Assembly (NCBI GenBank): GCA_963731205.1
Contig: CAVSUJ010000002.1
Location: 1,736,001 to 1,800,000 of the forward strand
From: DATAZK01 sp963731205
Lineage (GTDB): Bacteria; Actinomycetota; Actinomycetes; Frankiales; Frankiaceae
DNA: 64,000 nucleotides
Reading direction: 5' to 3'
Of this stretch, positions 14,082 to 22,876 are shown in pieces. Within the stretch, counting starts at the first letter, position 1. Every line of letters begins with the position of its first letter. Below the pieces are notes generated by a model. The model was not told the origin of the DNA. It searched no databases and saw nothing but the letters and a program-made list of their open reading frames with translations. Both the position numbers and the translations under genes were made by a program.

Positions 14082-15473
14082 GTGGGCGTCGAGGTCAAGG
14101 TCGAAAACCTGACCAAGCGGTTCGGGAAGCAGACCATCTGGGAGGACGTCTCCCTGACCCTGCCCGCCGGTGAGATCTCCGTGCTGCTCGGCCCGTCCGG
14201 CACCGGAAAGTCGGTCTTTCTCAAGCACCTGGTCGGGCTGCTGAAGCCCAACGCGGGCCACATCTGGATCGAAGGCCGCGACGTCTGCAACATCCCCGAG
14301 TCGCAGCTGTATGAGACCCGCAAGCTGTTCGGCGTGCTCTTCCAGGACGGTGCGCTCTTCGGTTCGCAGAACCTGTTCGACAACATCGCCTTTCCGCTGC
14401 GCGAGCACACCAAGAAGGGCGAGGCGGAGATCAAGAAGATCGTCCTCGACAAGATGAACCTGGTCGGTCTCTCGGGGGCCGAATCCAAGCTGCCGGGCGA
14501 GATCTCCGGCGGCATGCGCAAGCGGGCCGGGCTGGCGCGCGCGCTCGTACTCGATCCGCAGATCCTGCTCTTCGACGAGCCGGACTCAGGCCTCGACCCG
14601 GTCCGTACGTCCTACCTCGACCAGTTGATCGTCGACCTCAACGCGCAGACCGGCGCCACCTGCCTGATCGTCACGCACAACATCAACACCGCCCGGAGCG
14701 TGCCCGACAACATCGGCCTGCTGTATCGCCGTCACCTGGCGATGTTCGGTCCCCGTTCGGATCTGCTGACCAGCGAGGAGCCGGTCGTGCTGCAGTTCAT
14801 GAACGGACGCAAGCAGGGCCCCATCGGGATGTCGGAGGAGAAGGACGCGGCCGAGCTCGCCGCTGAAGCCGAGGGTGGTGGATCAGCGGCTGAATTGCCG
14901 CCGATCGAGCCGCAGCTGCTGCCTTCTTGGCCCCTGGTCCGCCCGTCGATGGCGTCACCGCACGGAAGCCACGCGTTCCTTCGCGACGGCTCACGGCGCG
15001 CCGACATCCCGTTCGGCAAGATCTTCGGTGAGGACGGGCTCGAGCCCTCGGACGAACCGCCGGCACGCTCGATGAGCGTCGAGGATTTCCGCGCCCAGCT
15101 CCGCGGCGGCCGCTCGGGCACCTCTCCCTCCCGCCGGCCGGCACCCCGCCCCGCCCCGAGCCCTGACGACGCTGCGACCCAGGCGGTCCGTCCCACGCCT
15201 TCGGCTCCGCCGGTGGCCCGCCGCCCCTCGCCGCACGGTCGCCCGTCACCTGTCGCCGAGCGGCCATCGCCCGTCGCCGAGCGGCCCCGCCCGACTCCCG
15301 ATGGACACGCCGAACGTCCCCGGCCTACGCCCTTCCCCGGGCCGCCCTCGAGCAACGGTCATTCCGCCAATGGAAGCTCGGCCAACGGTGACTCGGCCGG
15401 CAGTGACAGCCCCCGCAGTCCGCGCAAGGGCGTGCTCGCCGGATGGCGCGGGCGCCGCGGAGATCGTGAATGA
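14082..15473 (+). CDS. mceG: Mce lipid transporter ATPase MceG (Mkl/MlaF type) with long C-terminal tail
   Basis: 463 residues. Residues 1-250 are an ABC ATPase: Walker A GPSGTGKS (37-44), signature SGGMRKR (142-148), Walker B ILLFDEPDSGLDP (161-173) and the switch His in IVTHN. The sequence is of the MlaF/MceG type that drives YrbE-Mce lipid importers. Residues ~255-463 form a tail rich in Pro, Ser, Arg and Ala with short repeats (SPVAERP at 389-395 and 396-402; AERPRPTP at 399-406 and 410-417). Mycobacterial MceG proteins, as I recall, are about 100 residues shorter. GTG start with GAGGAG upstream. The stop overlaps the ATG of yrbEA. Confidence 0.93.
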   Translation: MGVEVKVENLTKRFGKQTIWEDVSLTLPAGEISVLLGPSGTGKSVFLKHLVGLLKPNAGHIWIEGRDVCNIPESQLYETRKLFGVLFQDGALFGSQNLFDNIAFPLREHTKKGEAEIKKIVLDKMNLVGLSGAESKLPGEISGGMRKRAGLARALVLDPQILLFDEPDSGLDPVRTSYLDQLIVDLNAQTGATCLIVTHNINTARSVPDNIGLLYRRHLAMFGPRSDLLTSEEPVVLQFMNGRKQGPIGMSEEKDAAELAAEAEGGGSAAELPPIEPQLLPSWPLVRPSMASPHGSHAFLRDGSRRADIPFGKIFGEDGLEPSDEPPARSMSVEDFRAQLRGGRSGTSPSRRPAPRPAPSPDDAATQAVRPTPSAPPVARRPSPHGRPSPVAERPSPVAERPRPTPDGHAERPRPTPFPGPPSSNGHSANGSSANGDSAGSDSPRSPRKGVLAGWRGRRGDRE

Positions 15474-16249
15474 GTTATCCCGCGTTCGTCGCCAGGCCCA
15501 TGAAGCCGGTCGGCGAGATGTTCGCACTCTTCCTGGACACGATCCGGGCGCTTCCGAAGCGGCCGTTCCAGTGGCGGGAGTTCATCGACCAGGCGTGGTT
15601 CGTCGCGAGCGTGACCATCCTGCCGACCTGCCTGGTGGCGATCCCGTTCGGTGCGGTCATCGCGCTGCAGCTCGGCAACCTCGCCGCTCAGATAGGTGCG
15701 CAGTCCTACACCGGCGCCGCCGCTGTGCTGGCGATCGTGCGCGAGGCGGGCCCGATCGTCACGGCACTGCTCATCGCCGGCGCGGGCGGCTCCGCGATCT
15801 GCGCCGATCTCGGCAGCCGCAAGATCCGCGACGAGATCGACGCCATGGAGGTCCTCGGCATCTCGCCGATCCAGCGTCTCGTGGTGCCGCGGGTGCTGGC
15901 CTGCGTGCTCATCGCGGCCTTGCTGAACGGGCTGGTCTCGGTGGTCGGCGTGGTGGGCGGCTACTTCTTCAACGTGATCCTGCAGCACGGAACGCCCGGT
16001 GCGTATCTCGCGTCGTTCCAGGCCTTTGCGCAGCTGCCCGACCTCTATGTCGGTGAGGCGAAGGCCATCATCTTCGGGCTGCTGGCCGCACTTGTCGCGG
16101 CGTACAAGGGGCTGAACGCAGGAGGCGGTCCGAAGGGCGTCGGCGACGCCGTCAACCAGTCGGTCGTGATCACTTTCATGATGCTGTTCCTGACGAACTA
16201 CATCATCAGCGCGATCTACTTCCAGGTCATCCCCCCGAAGGGGCTCTAG
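15470..16249 (+). CDS. yrbEA: YrbE/MlaE-family permease A of the Mce transporter
   Basis: 259 residues with about five hydrophobic segments. The MlaE core shows GSAICADLGSRKIRDEIDAMEVLGISP (starting near residue 104; contains the conserved E..A...G region) that contacts the ATPase. It forms the membrane channel with YrbEB. ATG start overlaps the mceG stop by 4 bases (ATGA), indicating coupled translation. Which mycobacterial mce operon is the closest match cannot be judged by eye. Confidence 0.93.
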   Translation: MSYPAFVARPMKPVGEMFALFLDTIRALPKRPFQWREFIDQAWFVASVTILPTCLVAIPFGAVIALQLGNLAAQIGAQSYTGAAAVLAIVREAGPIVTALLIAGAGGSAICADLGSRKIRDEIDAMEVLGISPIQRLVVPRVLACVLIAALLNGLVSVVGVVGGYFFNVILQHGTPGAYLASFQAFAQLPDLYVGEAKAIIFGLLAALVAAYKGLNAGGGPKGVGDAVNQSVVITFMMLFLTNYIISAIYFQVIPPKGL

Positions 16250-17113
16250 GTGACGGCGACGATTTCCGCCGCCCCCGGCCGCGCCCTTCGCAGCGCCGCC
16301 GGGTTGGCGAAGAAGCCGATGGACGCGCTCGACGACCTCGGCGGTCAGCTCTCGTTCTACGGCCGCGCGCTCGGCTGGTCGCCCAAAACCCTGCGGCGCT
16401 ACAAGAAGGAGGTCACCCGGCTGCTCGCCGACGTGACCCTCGGGTCGGGCGGTCTGGCGCTCATCGGCGGCACGGTCGGCGTGATCGCCTTCCTCTGCTT
16501 CTTCACCGGCACCGAGGTCGGTCTGCAGGGCTATCTCGCGCTGGATCAGCTGGGAACGTCGGCGTTCACCGGCTTCATCTCGGCCTACTTCAACACGCGT
16601 GAGATCGCGCCTCTGGTCGCCGGTCTGGCGCTCGCGGCGACCGTGGGATGTGGCTTCACCGCACAGCTCGGCGCCATGCGCGTCTCGGAGGAGATCGACG
16701 CCCTCGAGGTCATGGGCGTGCCGAGCGTGCCCTACCTCGTGACAACCCGGATCATCGCTGCGCTCGTCGCCGTCGTCCCGCTGTACTTCTTCGGCCTGCT
16801 GATGTCCTACCTGGCGACGCGCACGATCGTCACCTGGCAGTTCAAGCAGTCCACCGGCACCTACGACCACTACTTCCACATCTTTCTGCCGCCCGGCGAC
16901 ATCTTCTGGTCGCTGGCGAAAGTGGTGATCTTCGCGATCATCATCGTGCTGATCCACTGCTACTACGGCTATTACGCGACCGGCGGGCCGGCGGGGGTCG
17001 GTACCGCGGTGGGCCGGGCGATCCGGACCTCCCTCGTCGCCATCAACATCGTCGACTTCTTCCTCAGCCTGGCGATCTGGGGTGCCACGGCAACCGTGCG
17101 GATAGCGGGGTAG
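16250..17113 (+). CDS. yrbEB: YrbE/MlaE-family permease B of the Mce transporter
   Basis: 287 residues, starting at GTG directly after the yrbEA stop. An N-terminal cytoplasmic stretch of ~55 residues precedes the membrane part. The coupling segment QLGAMRVSEEIDALEVMG lies near residue 141, parallel to that in YrbEA. It probably forms the heterodimeric permease with YrbEA. mceA starts 4 bases after its stop. Confidence 0.93.
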   Translation: MTATISAAPGRALRSAAGLAKKPMDALDDLGGQLSFYGRALGWSPKTLRRYKKEVTRLLADVTLGSGGLALIGGTVGVIAFLCFFTGTEVGLQGYLALDQLGTSAFTGFISAYFNTREIAPLVAGLALAATVGCGFTAQLGAMRVSEEIDALEVMGVPSVPYLVTTRIIAALVAVVPLYFFGLLMSYLATRTIVTWQFKQSTGTYDHYFHIFLPPGDIFWSLAKVVIFAIIIVLIHCYYGYYATGGPAGVGTAVGRAIRTSLVAINIVDFFLSLAIWGATATVRIAG

Positions 17114-17117
17114 CGGG

Positions 17118-18452
17118 GTGGTCTTTCTCGTTCCGCCGCCACTGGCGAAGATGGCCCTCGGCACCAAGCGCAAGGCGCAGGGTGTGCTCTTCCTGCTTTT
17201 CGTGGCCTTCATGATCTGGCTCTCAGCAGCCTTCTACAACAAGACGTTCATCACCATCACGCCGGTGACGCTGAAGACGAGTCACATCGGCACGCAGCTC
17301 GCCCTGGGCGCCGATGTGAAGCTGCGCGGGATCATCGTGGGCGATGTCCGCAAGGTGAGCACCACCGGCGACGGCGCCACCATCAAGCTCGCGCTGCAGC
17401 CCGCGAAGGCCAAGCTCATCCCACAGGACGTCGTCGCGCGCATCCTGCCCAAGACGCTCTTCGGGCAGAAGTTCGTCGACCTGGTCATCCCGACCCCGAC
17501 CGGAACCGGACAGTCCAGCGAGGAATCGCTGCACTCGGGCAGCGTCATCAACGAGGACCACTCGCGTAACGCCATCGAGGTCGAGCAGGTCCTCAACAAC
17601 ATTCTTCCGGTGATCGACGCCGTCAGCCCGCAACAGCTGAATGTGACTCTGACCAACCTGGCGAACGCGCTGGAGGGACGCGGCGACGAACTCGGCCAGA
17701 ACCTGGTCAATCTCGATGACTATCTGCGGCGGTTCAACGCCCATCTGCCGTCGTTCACCACTGACATCTCCGAGCTCGCCAGCGTCGCCGACAGCTACAG
17801 CAAGGCGGCCCCGGATCTGCTGCATTTCTTGGAGAACAGCGCGTTCACGAGCCAGACGGTGACGGCCAAGCAGAACACGCTGCTGCAGTTCCTGCAGGAC
17901 ACCACCAGCTTCTCCGACACGGCAACGGGCGTTCTGACCGACAACGAGACCCACCTGATCCAGCTGGGGCAGGTGTCGGCGCCGATCCTCAGCGAGCTCG
18001 GGAGCCGCGGCGGCGACATCGCGCAGACCATCGACGGCCTGGCGGAAATCGCACCCAAGCTGGAGACCGTTTTCGGCACCGGCAGCAACAAGAACTGGCT
18101 GCACATCTCGCTGATCCCGGTCAGCCCCAAGGGTGCGTACGTCGCACCGAACGACTGCCCGAAATACGTCAACAAGGAAGGCAGCCAGTACGGGCCGAAC
18201 TGCGGGGTGGGATCGGCGGCCGGCAGCGCCGATACCAGTTCTGCGACAGCACTTTCGGCGCTCGGTCCGGCCCCGACGGCCAACAGCGGCACCTCTTCTG
18301 ACGTCGTCGGTTCGCCCGCGGAGCAGAAGCTCATCGCCTCCATCGTCGGGACCGTCACGCAGCAGCAGGCGAGCACCAGCCTGACCGATCAGAGCGTGGC
18401 CGACCTGCTGCTCGGCCCGATCCTTCGCGGTACGACGGTGACGGCGCCATGA
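17118..18452 (+). CDS. mceA: Mce-family protein MceA
   Basis: 444 residues. A membrane anchor spans about residues 19-39. The Mce (MlaD) domain spans about 43-120 and includes GADVKLRGIIVGDVRKV and LPKTLFGQKFVDL. A long helical region follows (~130-320) and would build the extracytoplasmic tunnel. The C-terminal ~100 residues are Ser/Ala/Thr rich. First of six mce genes in the usual A-F order. Its stop overlaps the mceB ATG by 4 bases. Confidence 0.92.
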   Translation: MVFLVPPPLAKMALGTKRKAQGVLFLLFVAFMIWLSAAFYNKTFITITPVTLKTSHIGTQLALGADVKLRGIIVGDVRKVSTTGDGATIKLALQPAKAKLIPQDVVARILPKTLFGQKFVDLVIPTPTGTGQSSEESLHSGSVINEDHSRNAIEVEQVLNNILPVIDAVSPQQLNVTLTNLANALEGRGDELGQNLVNLDDYLRRFNAHLPSFTTDISELASVADSYSKAAPDLLHFLENSAFTSQTVTAKQNTLLQFLQDTTSFSDTATGVLTDNETHLIQLGQVSAPILSELGSRGGDIAQTIDGLAEIAPKLETVFGTGSNKNWLHISLIPVSPKGAYVAPNDCPKYVNKEGSQYGPNCGVGSAAGSADTSSATALSALGPAPTANSGTSSDVVGSPAEQKLIASIVGTVTQQQASTSLTDQSVADLLLGPILRGTTVTAP

Positions 18453-19477
18453 GCTACAAGGCCTCGCTGATCAAACTGATCATCTTCATCGTCGTCACGC
18501 TGTTCCTGACGCTCACGCTGGCCCAGACGATCGGCAACATCAGCTTCGACGCCGAGACCAGCTACAAGGCCAGATTCACTGACGCCACAGGGCTTTTCGG
18601 CGGTAATGACGTCCGGATAGCGGGCGTGAAGGTCGGGACCGTCACCGGGGTCAAGCTCATCGACAAGAGGTACGCCGAGGTCTCGTTCAAGGTGAAGAAG
18701 AGCGTCAAGCTCTACACCACGACGAAGGCGCGCATCCGCTACCTCAACCTCATCGGTGGCCGGTTCCTGGCCCTGGACGATGCGGTGACGAACTCCCCAC
18801 CCCCGGTGCTGAAGCCTCACGGGGAGATCCCGGTCGCGCAGACGACGCCGGCGCTCGATCTCACGGTGCTGTTCAACGGCTTCAAGCCGCTGTTCCAGGC
18901 GTTGAACCCGGCCGACGTGAACAAGCTCGCGTTCGAGATCATCCAGACGTTGCAGGGTGAAGGCGGCACGCTGAACGAGCTGCTGATCCACACGGCATCG
19001 CTGACCAACACCATCGCCGACCGCGACGCGGTGATCGGTGACGTCATCAACAATCTCAACACCGTGCTCGGCACCGTCGATCAGCGCGACAACCAACTCG
19101 ACCAGTTGATCGTGCAATTGCAGCGCCTTTTCGGCGGTCTCGCTCAGGATCGGCAGGCGATCGGCGATTCGCTGGTCAACATCGACAACCTGGCGAGTGA
19201 TTTCAGCGGCCTGCTCGCCGACGCGCGTCCCCCGCTCGCCGGCGACATCACCCAGCTGAACACCGTCACCGCGCAGCTGGCGAGCCAGAAGGATGCGCTC
19301 GCCAAGAAGCTGCAGCAGATTCCGCAGACGCTGAACGCCGTCGGCCGCACCGCCACCTACGGTTCGTGGTTCAACTTCTTCCTCTGCAAGGCCGACGGCA
19401 ACATCAGCGTCGACGGCACCCCCATCCAGGTGCGCAGCCCCGCCGTCCAGAACGGGGACGGGGTGTGCAACGGATGA
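18449..19477 (+). CDS. mceB: Mce-family protein MceB
   Basis: 342 residues. N-terminal membrane anchor about residues 8-27; Mce domain about 36-112 with GNDVRIAGVKVGTVTGVKL; helical region with Asn/Gln/Leu heptad-like repeats to about residue 290. The C-terminus includes a WFNFFLC segment shared with mycobacterial MceB proteins. ATG overlaps the mceA stop and its own stop overlaps mceC. Part of the hexameric Mce assembly. Confidence 0.92.
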   Translation: MSYKASLIKLIIFIVVTLFLTLTLAQTIGNISFDAETSYKARFTDATGLFGGNDVRIAGVKVGTVTGVKLIDKRYAEVSFKVKKSVKLYTTTKARIRYLNLIGGRFLALDDAVTNSPPPVLKPHGEIPVAQTTPALDLTVLFNGFKPLFQALNPADVNKLAFEIIQTLQGEGGTLNELLIHTASLTNTIADRDAVIGDVINNLNTVLGTVDQRDNQLDQLIVQLQRLFGGLAQDRQAIGDSLVNIDNLASDFSGLLADARPPLAGDITQLNTVTAQLASQKDALAKKLQQIPQTLNAVGRTATYGSWFNFFLCKADGNISVDGTPIQVRSPAVQNGDGVCNG

Positions 19478-20499
19478 AGCCTTTCCGCGAACGCAATCCC
19501 GTCCCGATCGGGCTGGCCGGTGTCGCCTTCCTGGCGCTGTTCGGCGTCCTTGCCTTCCAGGCGCAGAACCTCCCGTTCTTCAATGGCGGCGGGAAGATCT
19601 ACCGCGCCGACTTCACCGAATCGGCAAACCTGAAGAAGACCAACGAGGTGCGGATCGCCGGTGTGAAGGTCGGCACCGTCACCAGCGTCGGGCTCGAGGG
19701 CGATCACGTCCTCGTGAAGTTCCGCGTCAAGGACGGCGTCGCGCTCGGGTCGCTCACGAAGGCGTCCATCAAGATCAAGACGTTGGTGGGTGCGGAGTAC
19801 CTGTCGCTCGATCCTGAGGGTGACGGCAAGCTCAGCCCCGGCACGGCGATTCCGGTGTCGCGTACGACCCCGCCCTTCGATGTCGTCCCCGCGTTCCAGG
19901 GCCTCGCGACGACCGTCGACAACATCGACACCGCTCAGCTGACCAAGGCTCTGGATGTGTTGTCGTCGGACTTCTCCGACACCGCTCCCAACGTGAAGCA
20001 GACCCTGTCCGGCCTTTCCCGGCTGTCGAACACCATCGCCAGCCGCGATCAGCAACTGCAGACCCTGCTGGCTCACGCCAAGGGCGTCACCGGCGTGCTC
20101 GCCGGACGCGACAAGGAACTGCAGGAGCTGCTGGTGAGCACCGACCAGGTGCTGCAGGTGCTCGACGAGCGACGCCAGGTCATCACCGAACTGCTCAACA
20201 ACACCTCGACCCTCGCCACGCAGCTGACCGGGCTCGTCGTCGACAACCGCGCCGCCATCAATCCGGCGCTCTCGCACTTGAAGACGGTCATCGACACGCT
20301 CAACGCCAACCAGGCGGCGATCTACCGGACGCTTCAGCTGGCCGGCCCGTTCGTGCGGATCTTCAGCAACACCATCGGCAACGGCAAGTGGTTCGACACG
20401 TACGTCGCCAACCTCGGGCCCTTCGCCGCCCAGGTGAAACTCCCGACGAGCCTGCTCGGCAGCACCTCCGGCATCACCGGATTGCTGGGGGGCACGTGA
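19474..20499 (+). CDS. mceC: Mce-family protein MceC
   Basis: 341 residues from ATG 19474, which overlaps the mceB stop; the longer frame upstream is inside mceB. Anchor about residues 10-28; Mce domain about 36-112 with NEVRIAGVKVGTVTSVGL and LVGAEYLSLDP. The helical region includes RDQQLQTLLAHAKGVTGVLA. A C-terminal GNGKWFDTYV segment is typical of this subunit. The stop overlaps the ATG of mceD by one base. Confidence 0.92.
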   Translation: MKPFRERNPVPIGLAGVAFLALFGVLAFQAQNLPFFNGGGKIYRADFTESANLKKTNEVRIAGVKVGTVTSVGLEGDHVLVKFRVKDGVALGSLTKASIKIKTLVGAEYLSLDPEGDGKLSPGTAIPVSRTTPPFDVVPAFQGLATTVDNIDTAQLTKALDVLSSDFSDTAPNVKQTLSGLSRLSNTIASRDQQLQTLLAHAKGVTGVLAGRDKELQELLVSTDQVLQVLDERRQVITELLNNTSTLATQLTGLVVDNRAAINPALSHLKTVIDTLNANQAAIYRTLQLAGPFVRIFSNTIGNGKWFDTYVANLGPFAAQVKLPTSLLGSTSGITGLLGGT

Positions 20500-21596
20500 T
20501 GGAGAAGTTCTCCAAGATCTTGAAGCCGGCGGCAGCGGTGGTGGCGGGCCTGCTCGTCCTGGTCGCGGCCATCACCGTGCTGACGTCCGGCTCGCCGCAC
20601 AAGACCGTCACCGCCCACTTCACCCGCGCGACCGGGCTCTACAAGGGTTCGAGTGTGCGGGTGCTGGGCGTCATCGTCGGATCGATCACCTCGATCAAGC
20701 CCGAGGGCACCACCGTCGCCGTGAAGATGAGCTACAGCGCCAAGCAGCGCATCCCGGCTAACGCGTCGGCGTTCATCATCCCGCCGTCCCTGGTGTCCGA
20801 CCGCTACGTGCAGCTCGGCCCGGTCTACCGGGGCGGCGCGGTGATGGCCAACAACGCGCAGATCCCGGTCGCCCGCACCCAGGCCCCGGTGGAGCTCTCC
20901 ACGCTTTTGCAGAGCATCGACGACCTGTCGGTGGCGCTCGGTCCGAACGGCGCGAACAAGTCCGGCGCGCTCTCACGGCTGCTCTCGGTCAGCGCCGACA
21001 ACCTGCGCGGCAATGGCACGCAGATCAACTCGACCATCAAGAACGTGGCGGCGCTGGTCGGCACGCTGGCCGACAACAAGACCAACCTGGCCGGCACGAT
21101 CGACAACCTCTCGACGTTCACCAACGCGCTGCAGCAGAGCGACGGCGCCGTCCGCACGCTGACCAACGATCTGTCCACCGTCTCGGGACAGCTCGACGGC
21201 GATCGGGCGAGTCTTGCCAGCGCGCTTCGCAACCTGTCGCTGGCGTTGGGCGATGTCGCCCAGCTGGTGCACGACAACCGCTCGGTGCTCACGTCCGACA
21301 TCTCCGGCCTGACCCAGATCACGAAGACGATCACCAGCCAGAAGACATCTCTCACCGAGCTGCTCGACGACGCCCCACTTGCCCTGCAGAACCTGAACAA
21401 TTCCTACGACCCGAGCTCGCAGTCGCTGCGTACCAAGAACGACTTCGAGATGACCAACAACCCGACGCTCTATCTGTGTCAGGTCGTGGCCTCGCTGGCC
21501 CAGGACCCCAATGTCTGCAACGCAGATCAGCCGCTCGGCAAGGTCCTGACAACCGTCGGCGGACTTGTCGGCAGCGTGACCGGAGCCTCCAAGTGA
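20499..21596 (+). CDS. mceD: Mce-family protein MceD
   Basis: 365 residues from ATG 20499 (GTG 20496 is directly before it). Anchor about residues 10-29; Mce domain about 36-115 with GSSVRVLGVIVGSITSIKP and VSDRYVQLGPVY. Then ALGPNGANKSGALSRLL, a segment characteristic of MceD. The helical region runs to about residue 300. The stop overlaps the mceE GTG by 4 bases. Confidence 0.92.
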   Translation: MEKFSKILKPAAAVVAGLLVLVAAITVLTSGSPHKTVTAHFTRATGLYKGSSVRVLGVIVGSITSIKPEGTTVAVKMSYSAKQRIPANASAFIIPPSLVSDRYVQLGPVYRGGAVMANNAQIPVARTQAPVELSTLLQSIDDLSVALGPNGANKSGALSRLLSVSADNLRGNGTQINSTIKNVAALVGTLADNKTNLAGTIDNLSTFTNALQQSDGAVRTLTNDLSTVSGQLDGDRASLASALRNLSLALGDVAQLVHDNRSVLTSDISGLTQITKTITSQKTSLTELLDDAPLALQNLNNSYDPSSQSLRTKNDFEMTNNPTLYLCQVVASLAQDPNVCNADQPLGKVLTTVGGLVGSVTGASK

Positions 21597-22876
21597 GGCG
21601 CCTCAAGCGGTCCGCCGTCGCCGGGGTCGGGGCGCTGCTCTGCTGCGGCCTGCTCGCATCGTGCGACGGCATCGCCGACCTCCCGTTGCCCGGCGGGAGC
21701 GCGACCGGCGGCAAGGTCTACCACGTCAAGATCGAGTTCGACGACGTTCTCGACCTGGTGCCGCAGGCCTCGGTACGAGTGGACGACGTGCCCGTCGGCG
21801 ACGTGGAGAAGATCAGCCTCGACGGATTCCATGCGCTGGTGACCGTGCGGTTGAAGGACAGCGTGAAGCTGCCGCGCAACGCTCACGCGGAGCTGCGCAG
21901 CACATCGCTGCTGGGGGAGAAGTTCGTCGCTCTCGAGCAGCCCACGGCACCCACCAAGCCGGTGGGCAAGCTGGTCAACGGAGACGTCATCCCGCTGGCC
22001 GACACCGGCCGCAACCCCGAGTTCGAGGAGGTCTTCACCGCGCTTTCGGCTCTGCTGAACGGCGGCGGCGTGGCGCAGGTGCAGACCATCTCGGTCGAGC
22101 TCTCCAACGCCCTTTCCGGACGCGAGTCGCAAGTCAAGGACGTGCTCACCCAGCTCACCACGCTCGTCACCACGCTCGATGCCAACAAGCAGTCGATCGT
22201 GCGGGCGCTGAACTCGGTCGACGCCCTCGCCAGCAAGCTGGCGCAGCAGAAGGGGACCATCGCCAAGGCGCTCGATGACATCCCGTCGGCGCTGAAGGTG
22301 TTGGCCGATCAGCGTTCCGACCTGACGAAGGTGCTCACCAGCCTGTCGCGGCTCGGCGGTATCGGCTCGACGGTCATCCGCGCCACCCGGGACAACACCG
22401 TCGCGAGCCTGCGCTCGCTGCAGCCGGTGCTGGCCAACCTCGTCGCGGCCAAGTCCAACATCGTCAACTCCCTGGAACTGCTGCTGAACTTCCCCTTCCC
22501 GGCCACTTCCGTGAACGGGGTCCACGGCGACTACGCGGGCCTCTACGCCAGCGTCGACCTGAACATCACCGATCTCATCGCCGGCTTGACCGGACCGACC
22601 TCACCGACAGCCACCTGCCCGAGCGGCACCGTCCAGCTGCCGATCGCCGGCTGCGTCCCGCTCGGCGGCGGTACTACGACGCTGCCCAAGGTGCCCAGTT
22701 TGCCGACACTTCCCAAGCTTCCGCTGACGGGCAACTCGGGCACCACCAGCGGCGGCACGAGCGGCGGCTCGGGCGGCGGTTCGGGCGGCTTGCTCGGCGG
22801 GCTGCTGGGCAATGGCGCGAGCTACCAGCACAGCAACGACTACACCCAGCTGCTGCTTGCGGGAGCGGCCACATGA
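21593..22876 (+). CDS. mceE: Mce-family lipoprotein MceE (LprK type)
   Basis: 427 residues from GTG 21593. A lipoprotein signal with basic start RRLKRS and lipobox LASC places the acylated Cys at residue 24, as expected for the single lipoprotein of an mce operon. Mce domain about 40-120 with ASVRVDDVPVGDVEKISL. The C-terminal region has a Pro/Leu/Lys stretch followed by a Gly/Ser-rich run (about residues 385-405). Coupled by 4-base overlaps to mceD and mceF. Confidence 0.92.
   Translation: MRRLKRSAVAGVGALLCCGLLASCDGIADLPLPGGSATGGKVYHVKIEFDDVLDLVPQASVRVDDVPVGDVEKISLDGFHALVTVRLKDSVKLPRNAHAELRSTSLLGEKFVALEQPTAPTKPVGKLVNGDVIPLADTGRNPEFEEVFTALSALLNGGGVAQVQTISVELSNALSGRESQVKDVLTQLTTLVTTLDANKQSIVRALNSVDALASKLAQQKGTIAKALDDIPSALKVLADQRSDLTKVLTSLSRLGGIGSTVIRATRDNTVASLRSLQPVLANLVAAKSNIVNSLELLLNFPFPATSVNGVHGDYAGLYASVDLNITDLIAGLTGPTSPTATCPSGTVQLPIAGCVPLGGGTTTLPKVPSLPTLPKLPLTGNSGTTSGGTSGGSGGGSGGLLGGLLGNGASYQHSNDYTQLLLAGAAT

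Noticed and set aside
15240..15400. Short repeats in the mceG tail considered as a CRISPR-like or mobile element
   Set aside because: The repeats are 18-24 bp, in frame, coding for low-complexity protein and lack spacers of constant length.
15359..17212. 617-codon reverse-strand frame across mceG tail and both yrbE genes
   Set aside because: It spans three well-supported genes on the other strand and shows only charged low-complexity sequence.
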